7,132 bases of DNA, taken from contig NZ_JALNWM010000185.1 in assembly GCF_023230885.1 (NCBI RefSeq), forward strand, positions 1 through 7,132, given 5' to 3'. The stretch comes from Desulfocurvus sp. (GTDB lineage Bacteria > Desulfobacterota > Desulfovibrionia > Desulfovibrionales > Desulfovibrionaceae). Below the pieces are notes generated by a model. The model worked only from the letters and a program-made list of their open reading frames with translations. It searched no databases and was not told the origin of the DNA. A program made the position numbers and the translations under genes. Below are positions 1-5,500 of the stretch, piece after piece; the first letter of the stretch is position 1; each line of letters starts with the position of its first letter.

Positions 1-86
1 CAGGAGGGAGGCATGCCGGGCGGGCCGGGGCTCTTTTTCAAGGGGCTGGCTGGCAATACCGCTGAGGATTCTTTGTTTTTTCTGTC

Positions 87-120
87 CCCCTGTGCGCCCC
101 CTCCGCACACAGCGCCGGGG
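87..120 (+). repeat. 34-bp perfect direct repeat, copy 1
   Basis: This block is identical to 213-246; the flanking bases differ on both sides. It contains an inverted repeat, TGTGCG at 91-96 and CGCACA at 104-109, around a 7-base loop, and it is bounded by CCCC and GGGG. It may fold into a short hairpin in either strand's RNA. Confidence 0.9.
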
Positions 121-141
121 AGCCGATCTTTTCGCGCTCCC

Positions 142-185
142 GGGCCTCTGGCCGCCTGCCCCTGCGCACATCGCGCCGGAGGCCC
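142..185. repeat. 11-bp inverted repeat (hairpin) in array unit 2
   Basis: GGGCCTCTGGC at 142-152 pairs with GCCGGAGGCCC at 175-185, with one T-G wobble, leaving a 22-base loop. It overlaps the degenerate second unit of the array. No T run follows on either strand, so it does not look like an intrinsic terminator. A role in RNA structure or as a repeat-element arm is possible but unproven. Confidence 0.5.
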
Positions 186-212
186 AAGCCGGAGACGCGG
201 AGAAAGGGCGAA

Positions 213-246
213 CCCCTGTGCGCCCCCTCCGCACACAGCGCCGGGG
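213..246 (+). repeat. 34-bp perfect direct repeat, copy 2
   Basis: This is an exact copy of 87-120, displaced by 126 bp, which is two array units. It has the same 6-bp stem (217-222 with 230-235) and 7-base loop. The match stops exactly at 213 and 246, and the copies are otherwise embedded in diverged units. Confidence 0.9.
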
Positions 247-429
247 GCCTTCCAGTCCGGCGAACCTGGCCGTCCAGCCGCCTGTGCGGTTCCTTGGTTC
301 ACCGCGCCGGGGGCCTTTTGCATCCGCCGCCAGATCCCGGGGTCGCGGCCCTCCGGATTCTGGCGCGGGCCGGGCGGGCCGGAAGCCTTCGGGGCTGCGT
401 GCGGCTTGCCGCTTCCCGGTCCTTCGCCG

Positions 430-2316
430 CTACTTGAACTCCTGCGGGTAGCGCCCGGCCTTGAGGAAGACCGGGTCCAGGAACCGCAGGGTCACCCAGG
501 CCGCGGCGGCGCCTGCCAGGGCGACCACGGTGTGGATCACCACCCGGCGGAAGAGAAGCGCCGGGGTGTGGGCCCACTTGGCGATGCGCACCACGCGGGC
601 GATGTCGGGCAGGAAGAAGGCCAGCGCGCCGAGCAGCAGAAACACGGCCTGCCAGAAACCGAGGCTCACGCCCACGCTGACCCCGCCGCGCAGCATGGCC
701 AGCAGGGCCAGGACGAGCACGGCGGCCAGGGCACAGGCCGCGTAGCGCAGGCGGCGGCACAGGGCCAGGGGCTTGAGGGCCGTGCGCTGGCCCACGCGCA
801 GGATGTCCAGGAACCCCTGGGCCGGGCCGCCTGGGCGGTCGAACTCCGCAGCGATGGCCGAAAAGCCCCAGGGGCCCGGCGCCGGTGCGGCGCCGGTCGC
901 GGATGTGTCCGCGCCCAGAGGTCCGGCGCCGGACGCGGTGGCGCCCTGGGGCCCGGCGTCGGTCGCGGGGGGGGCCGGGGCGAGGGTTCCGGCGTCGGGC
1001 GCGGGTTCATCCCGGGCCTGCGCCCCCGCGCCGGGCAGCAGGGCGGTGGCCAGGCGGTGGCCGTCGAGCATCAGGGCGCAGGCCTCCACGTCATTGAAGG
1101 AGTCCAGGTCCGTGCGCAGGCGGGACAGAAGGTCCTGCACGGCGGCGGGGACACCGGGAACGGGCTGGTCGGGAGCCGGGACGTGCCCGCCGGTGCCGGG
1201 CTCGCGGGCGGGGTTGCCCTGGGCGTCGATCCAGGGAACGCGCCGCACGGGCAGGCCGTGGCGCAGGTGGAGCAGGGTGGCGGGCGGGGTGTGCGCGCCG
1301 AGCAGATCCATGAGCTGCTCGTCGCGGGTGCGGTCCATGAGGATGCTGTTGGACCGGGGCACCACCGAGAACAGGCTCGGCGCGGGCTCGGCCACGTCGT
1401 CCATCTGGCCCGAGGCGTCGCTGACGATGAGCTCGGTGCATTGGCGGGCCAGCAGCGCCTGGACGCCCTGGTTGTCGTAGACCCCGCCGTCCACGAGCTC
1501 CACGCGCACGCCCTCGGCGTAGAGCCCCGAGAGGGCCAGCGGCGGGAACACGCCCGGCACGCAGGCCGAGGCGGCCACTGCCAGCCCGAGCTCCATGTCC
1601 TTCTGGGTCGCGGTGTTGGCGTAGGAGTCGGGGCGGCAGAGGCGGAAGTTCTTGTCCACGCAGCAGACGGCCGGGTCCGCCGGCGGCTGCTCGCCCATGG
1701 TCGAGGCCTCGAAGAGCCAGCTGTGGCCGTCGTTGAGCACTGTGGCGTTGATGAGCAGCACGGGCACCTTGGCGCGGCGTCCGGCGTTGTCGCGCATGGG
1801 GTGGAAGGGGTCGCTCCCGGCCCAGCCCGCCGGGCGGACGCGCAGGTCGCGCATGCGGATCATGCCCGGGGCCGCGCCGGGCAGCACGCCCTGGTAGAAC
1901 ACGCTGTCGTACAGCTCGCCGATGCGGTCGCTACGCGAGTAGTCGCGCCGGAACATGCGCAGGTTCTTGCGCGGGTCCAGGAAGGTGCGCATGCGCACGT
2001 TGGTGCGCACGCCCTCCAGGAAGCGTTTCTCCACGGCGGCCACAAGGTCCAGATAGTCCTGGCGGGCAATGGCCTCGTCGGGTTTTTCCTCCAGCAGGCG
2101 CTTGAGGAAGAGGTAGTACAGCGCGCCGACTATGGAGCCTCCGGACACGGTGGACAGGGCCTGCACGTCGCGCAGGCGATCCAGTTCCGCCAGCCGCGCC
2201 AGCACGCCGATGTGGAAGAAACTCGCGCGGAAGCCGCCCCCGGAAAGGGCCAGCCCCAGGGCCGCGCCGGAAAAGGTGCGCACGGGACGTCCCGTGCAGG
2301 CGTCGTGTGTCGTCAT
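430..2316 (-). CDS. Patatin-like phospholipase with C-terminal membrane anchor
   Basis: This is a predicted serine lipid acyl hydrolase of the patatin family, 628 residues. The glycine-rich oxyanion loop SGGGFR is at residues 25-30. The nucleophile elbow is STVSGGS (55-61), with Ser58 as probable nucleophile; a Thr replaces the first Gly of the classical GxSxG, and I recall similar VSGGS elbows in bacterial relatives. ASACVPGVFPP (249-259) and the DGG motif with catalytic Asp276 (276-278, followed by VYDNQGV) complete the Ser-Asp dyad. A Pro/Ala/Gly-rich linker spans about 434-484. Hydrophobic segments at about 525-542, 549-569 and 592-611 look like three membrane helices. Positive charges before the first and between the second and third suggest a cytoplasmic catalytic domain anchored in the inner membrane. 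No signal peptide is seen. I chose the ATG at 2316 because AAGGGGGG lies four bases upstream; an in-frame ATG at 2439 would add 41 residues without a good ribosome site. Substrate is unknown. Confidence 0.9.
   Translation of the reverse strand: MTTHDACTGRPVRTFSGAALGLALSGGGFRASFFHIGVLARLAELDRLRDVQALSTVSGGSIVGALYYLFLKRLLEEKPDEAIARQDYLDLVAAVEKRFLEGVRTNVRMRTFLDPRKNLRMFRRDYSRSDRIGELYDSVFYQGVLPGAAPGMIRMRDLRVRPAGWAGSDPFHPMRDNAGRRAKVPVLLINATVLNDGHSWLFEASTMGEQPPADPAVCCVDKNFRLCRPDSYANTATQKDMELGLAVAASACVPGVFPPLALSGLYAEGVRVELVDGGVYDNQGVQALLARQCTELIVSDASGQMDDVAEPAPSLFSVVPRSNSILMDRTRDEQLMDLLGAHTPPATLLHLRHGLPVRRVPWIDAQGNPAREPGTGGHVPAPDQPVPGVPAAVQDLLSRLRTDLDSFNDVEACALMLDGHRLATALLPGAGAQARDEPAPDAGTLAPAPPATDAGPQGATASGAGPLGADTSATGAAPAPGPWGFSAIAAEFDRPGGPAQGFLDILRVGQRTALKPLALCRRLRYAACALAAVLVLALLAMLRGGVSVGVSLGFWQAVFLLLGALAFFLPDIARVVRIAKWAHTPALLFRRVVIHTVVALAGAAAAWVTLRFLDPVFLKAGRYPQEFK
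865..1017 (-). repeat. Low-complexity linker repeats in phospholipase gene
   Basis: This coding segment specifies residues 434-484, almost entirely Ala, Pro, Gly, Asp and Thr. Within it, residues 453-462 (DAGPQGATAS) and 463-472 (GAGPLGADTS) form two imperfect 10-residue units, followed by a weaker third (ATGAAPAPGP), a period of about 30 bp. The linker separates the catalytic domain from the membrane segments. The strand also contains an uninterrupted run of eight C residues in the sense direction (967-974). Confidence 0.7.
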
Positions 2317-2320
2317 GGTT

Positions 2321-2328
2321 CCCCCCTT
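2321..2328 (-). promoter_or_regulatory. Ribosome binding site of the phospholipase gene
   Basis: On the minus strand the sequence reads AAGGGGGG, then four bases, then ATG at 2316. This purine tract decides the start codon in favour of 2316 over the longer in-frame option at 2439, and conservation of the protein also begins shortly after 2316. Confidence 0.7.
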
Positions 2329-2395
2329 GGGCCTGTGGGGCCCTGGCCACCGCATAGCACCTGTCGGCCGTAAAATCCAGCAACGCATACCGGAC

Positions 2396-2401
2396 AGTAT
2401 A
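2396..2401 (-). promoter_or_regulatory. Candidate -10 element (TATACT) for the phospholipase gene
   Basis: TATACT on the minus strand matches five of six bases of the sigma-70 -10 consensus and stands out in this GC-rich region. It would place the transcript start near 2389, giving a leader of about 73 bases. No good -35 hexamer lies 16-18 bp upstream; the hexamer at 17-bp spacing, ATCACT, matches only three of six. Assignment is tentative. Confidence 0.3.
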
Positions 2402-2433
2402 TCCGCCGCGGACTCGGGAGTGATTGTGAAAAA

Positions 2434-2448
2434 TGGCACCCGGCTTCC
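2434..2448 (+). promoter_or_regulatory. Possible sigma-54-type promoter for the glutamate synthase gene
   Basis: TGGCAC followed five bases later by TTCC resembles the sigma-54 consensus TGGCAC-N5-TTGC. The -24 half is perfect, while the -12 half has C in place of the key G. Sigma-54 control would suit a nitrogen-assimilation gene, but the imperfect -12 element weakens the case and no activator gene is visible. A start near 2459 would give a leader of about 65 bases. No convincing sigma-70 pair was found on this strand of the intergenic region. Confidence 0.25.
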
Positions 2449-2452
2449 GCTT

Positions 2453-2466
2453 CGCGCCCGGGCGCG
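2453..2466. repeat. Perfect 14-bp palindrome in the divergent intergenic region
   Basis: CGCGCCCGGGCGCG is its own reverse complement (7-bp arms, no spacer). It lies 57 bp upstream of the glutamate synthase start, just downstream of the possible sigma-54 site. It could be an operator for a dimeric regulator or a leader hairpin, but GC-only palindromes arise by chance more readily in GC-rich DNA. Confidence 0.5.
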
Positions 2467-2513
2467 CTAGGGTGTTCATCCCTTTTTCGAATCAAGCCTG
2501 CCACGACCACCGC

Positions 2514-2518
2514 GAGGA
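2514..2518 (+). promoter_or_regulatory. Ribosome binding site of the glutamate synthase gene
   Basis: GAGGA ends five bases before the ATG at 2524. It supports this start, which leaves a 20-residue leader before the catalytic cysteine. Confidence 0.65.
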
Positions 2519-2523
2519 CGCCC

Positions 2524-5500
2524 ATGCCACTGCCCCGGCAATCCGCCCCTGTCCGCAGCTCCCTCGTCGAGGAGCGCGACGCCTGCGCCATCATCGCCTT
2601 CATCGACAAGCGCGGCCACAGCACCCACGCCAACATCGTCAAGACCATCGAAGCCCTGAAGAAAATGGCCCACCGCTCGGGGGACATCAACGACGAGGGC
2701 GACGGCTGCGGCATCATGGCCGACATCCCCCGGGAGCTGTGGGCCCGCAGGCTGGAGGCCGCCGGGCTTTCGCCGCACCTGGCGGAGTCCACGGGCTTTT
2801 TCGTGGGCCATTTCCTTGTGCCCCACGCCTTGCGGCCCCGGGCGGCCGAGGTCTGCGCCGCGGCCCGCGAGGTCTTCGCCGCGCGCGGGGCGGAGGTCGT
2901 GCTCGAACTCGAGGGCCGTACCCGCGACGACGAGCTGGGACCGATGGCCCGGGCCGAGGCCCCGCTGTTCTGGCAGGTGGCGGGCCTGGCCGCCGAGGCC
3001 GACCGCGACGATGTCGGCCGCCTGCTCTTCGACATCGAGCGCGAGCTGGAGCGCCGGGAGCCCGCGCTGCACACGGCGTCCCTGTCGTGCCACAGCGTGG
3101 TCTACAAGGTGCGCGGCGTGCCGGACCTTTTGCCGCGCGTCTACCCCGAGCTGCGCGACCCCGACACCCGCTCGCGCGCCTGCCTGGGGCACAGCCGCTA
3201 TTCCACCAACACCCTGCCCACGGTGGAGCGCGCCCAGCCGTTCTCCATGCTCGCCCACAACGGCGAGATCAACACCATCGAGCGCCTGCGCAGCTCCGGC
3301 AGCGTGCTGGACATCCCGCCCGTGCCCGGCGGCAGCGATTCCCAGGACCTGAACCGCGTCCTCGAAGGGCTCATCAACCGCTACGGCTTCGACCCTCTGG
3401 AGGCCTTCGCCATGGTTTTCCCGGCGGTGCACAGCGAGGTCGAGCAGTACCCCGAGGAGCTGCGCCGGGTGTACGGCTTCTTCCGCTGGTTCTTCCCGCC
3501 CTCGGCCCAGGGCCCGGCGGCGGTCATCGCCCGCCACGGCGACGTGTGCATGGGCAGCGTGGACGCCCTGGGCCTGCGCCCGCTGTGGCTGGGCGAAAGC
3601 GACTACGACTACTACCTGTCCTCGGAAAAGGGCGTTGTGGACTTGGAGGACACGGCGGGCGACCCCAGGCCCCTGGCCCCCGGCGAGAAGGTGGCCATCC
3701 TGAGCACCAAGGGCCGCCGGGCCGTGGTCTTCGACTACACGGCCTTCCAGCGCCGGGTGCTGCGGCTCATGCAGGCCCGCAGCGGCCTGCTGGACAGCAC
3801 GGACGCGCTCTACACGGCCATTCCGGCCCAGAAGGGCGAGCCCGTCCACCTGGAACACCTGCTGGCCGACGGCGCCGCGCGCATGGCCACGGCGCGCATG
3901 ACCGCCGAGCCCGTGCTGGCGGCCCTGGGCTGGCAGAAATACGACGTGGAGACGCGCAAAAAGACCGCCAACGTGGGCAGCGCCATCATCGGCTCCATGG
4001 GCTACCAGGGCCCCCTGGCCTGCCTCAACGAGCAGGGGCTGCCCAACATATCGGAATATTTCAAGGAAAATGTGGCCGTGGTCACCAATCCGGCCATCGA
4101 CCGCGAGCGTGAGGCCGACCACTTCACCACGCGGACCATCCTGGGCGACCGGCCCGACGCCGAGGGGCGGCGCGTGCCCGCCGCCGTGGGCCTGGAGCTG
4201 CGCATGCCGCTGCTCCTGGGCGGCTGCCTGGACAGCGTGGTCTGCGGCTCGGCCCTGAGCCGCCTGGCCCACGCCTTCGGCACCCAGACCCTCGACGACG
4301 TCTTGTCCTTTTTCACCGCCCAGGGCCGCGATCCCCGGCGCGTGGCCATTCTCGACGCCACCTTCGAGCCCGGCAGCGGGCTGGCCGCCCGTCTGGACGA
4401 GCTGGCCCGCGAGGGGCGCGAGGCCGTGACCCGCGGCGCCGTGCTGGTGGTGCTCGACGATTCGCGCTCCTTCTCCGACGGCCGGGTCTACATCGACCCC
4501 GGGCTGGCCCTGGCCTGGATCGGGCGTGATTTCGACGCCCGGCGCCTGCGCCGCCGCTGCTCGCTCATCGTGCGTTCCGCCGCCGTGCGCAACCTGCACG
4601 ACGTGATGTTCCTGCTGGGCCTTGGCGCCGACGCCGTGAACCCCTACATGATCTGGCGCATGGCCCGCGAGCACGCCACCCCGGAGCGCCCGGCCGAGAC
4701 CGTGCTGCGCACCACCCTGGACGTGCTGCAAAAGGGCATGGAGAAGGTCATGTCCACCATGGGCATCCATGAACTGTGCGGCTACGGGCGCATCTTCGCC
4801 TCCATCGGCCTGTCGCCGGAGCTGGCGGAGGTTTTCGCCTGTCCCAACTTCTGCCCGTCGGACAGCGCCGGGCTGACCCTGGCCCGGCTGGAGGAGCAGG
4901 CCGCGCGGCGCCTGGCCCTGGCCACCGGCGACCAGGCCGCGAAACTGTGGGCCGACCCGCCGCGCAACGCCCGGGTGGGCCGGGTTCTGCGCCGCGCGGC
5001 CCTGGGCGAGGCCGACGCCGCAACCACGGCCCGGGCCCTGGAGGACCTGGAACGCGAGGCTCCCGTGGCCCTGCGCCATGTGCTCGGCTTCGCCGACCCC
5101 CAGGGCGTGGCGCCCCTGGCCCCGGAGGACGTGGACCTCGCCGTGGGCAGCCACGCCATGCCCCTGGTCATCCCGGCCATGAGCTTCGGCTCCCAGGGCG
5201 AGAACTCCTTTCGCACCTACGCCGAGACAGCCCTGCGCCTGAACATCGTCTGCATGAACGGCGAGGGCGGCGAGATTCCCGACATGCTCGGCAAATACCG
5301 TCACAACCGCGGCCAGCAGATCGCCTCCGGACGCTTCGGCGTACACATGGGCTTCCTCAACTCGGTGGACTTCCTGGAGATCAAGGTCGGCCAGGGCGCC
5401 AAGCCCGGCGAGGGCGGGCACCTGCCCGGGCAGAAGGTCACGGCCATGGTCGCCCGCGCGCGGCACTGCAAGCCCGGCATCGGCCTCATCTCGCCCTCCA

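Larger units (their letters stand above)
87..317. repeat. Degenerate tandem array of ~61-66 bp units
   Basis: Four related units can be aligned on the shared core GCGCCGG, which occurs at 112-118, 173-179, 238-244 and 304-310, giving spacings of 61, 65 and 66 bp. Units 1 and 3 contain the same perfect 34-bp block (87-120 and 213-246). Unit 2 matches unit 3 at 22 of 26 bases (159-184 against 224-249). Unit 4 (283-317) keeps the TGTGCG start and a 14-base end identical to unit 3, with the same 15-base spacing between them, but the spacer is unrelated. Each unit can form a hairpin, though not always from the same bases. This could be a small intergenic repeat family or a locally expanded minisatellite; the function is unknown. 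Confidence 0.75.
1..429. other. Non-coding, repeat-rich intergenic region
   Basis: No convincing gene lies here. Open frames exist on both strands, but their translations are low-complexity (Pro, Ala, Arg and Gly rich), show no recognisable domain, and repeat only because the DNA repeats. The stretch lies 3' of the phospholipase gene, which ends at 430 on the minus strand. It contains a degenerate array of units spaced 61-66 bp (described separately), hairpin-forming inverted repeats, and a T-rich patch at about 69-82. No G+C stem followed by a T run in the minus-strand direction is visible, so I cannot assign an intrinsic terminator to the phospholipase gene. The end of the neighbouring gene, if any, lies beyond the left edge. 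Confidence 0.7.

Noticed and set aside
15..38. Possible intrinsic terminator (GC-rich stem then T5)
   Set aside because: The stem is only four base pairs (CCGG at 16-19 with CCGG at 25-28) and the T run starts six bases after it. No gene ending upstream can be seen.
87..246. CRISPR-like repeats
   Set aside because: Only two exact copies exist, 92 bp apart, with a diverged third copy between them rather than unique spacers, and no cas genes are present.
401..412. Hairpin just after the phospholipase stop (GCGG-CTTG-CCGC)
   Set aside because: The stem is four base pairs and is not followed by a T run in the direction of transcription, so it cannot be called a terminator.
92..451. Short open frame with repeated peptide PLRTQRRG
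   Set aside because: The peptide repeat only mirrors the DNA repeat; the frame runs into the antisense of the phospholipase gene and shows no other coding sign.
13..2373. A 786-residue open frame on the plus strand opposite the phospholipase gene, with AGGAGG just before its ATG
   Set aside because: Its codons align so that a stop would require TTA, CTA or TCA codons in the phospholipase gene, which this GC-rich gene does not use. The translation is low-complexity with no domain. The ribosome-site-like purine run at 2-7 is probably coincidental.
2424..2439. CRP/FNR-type binding site around TTGTGA
   Set aside because: Only the left half resembles the motif; the right half (GCACC) matches the expected TCACA at three of five bases.
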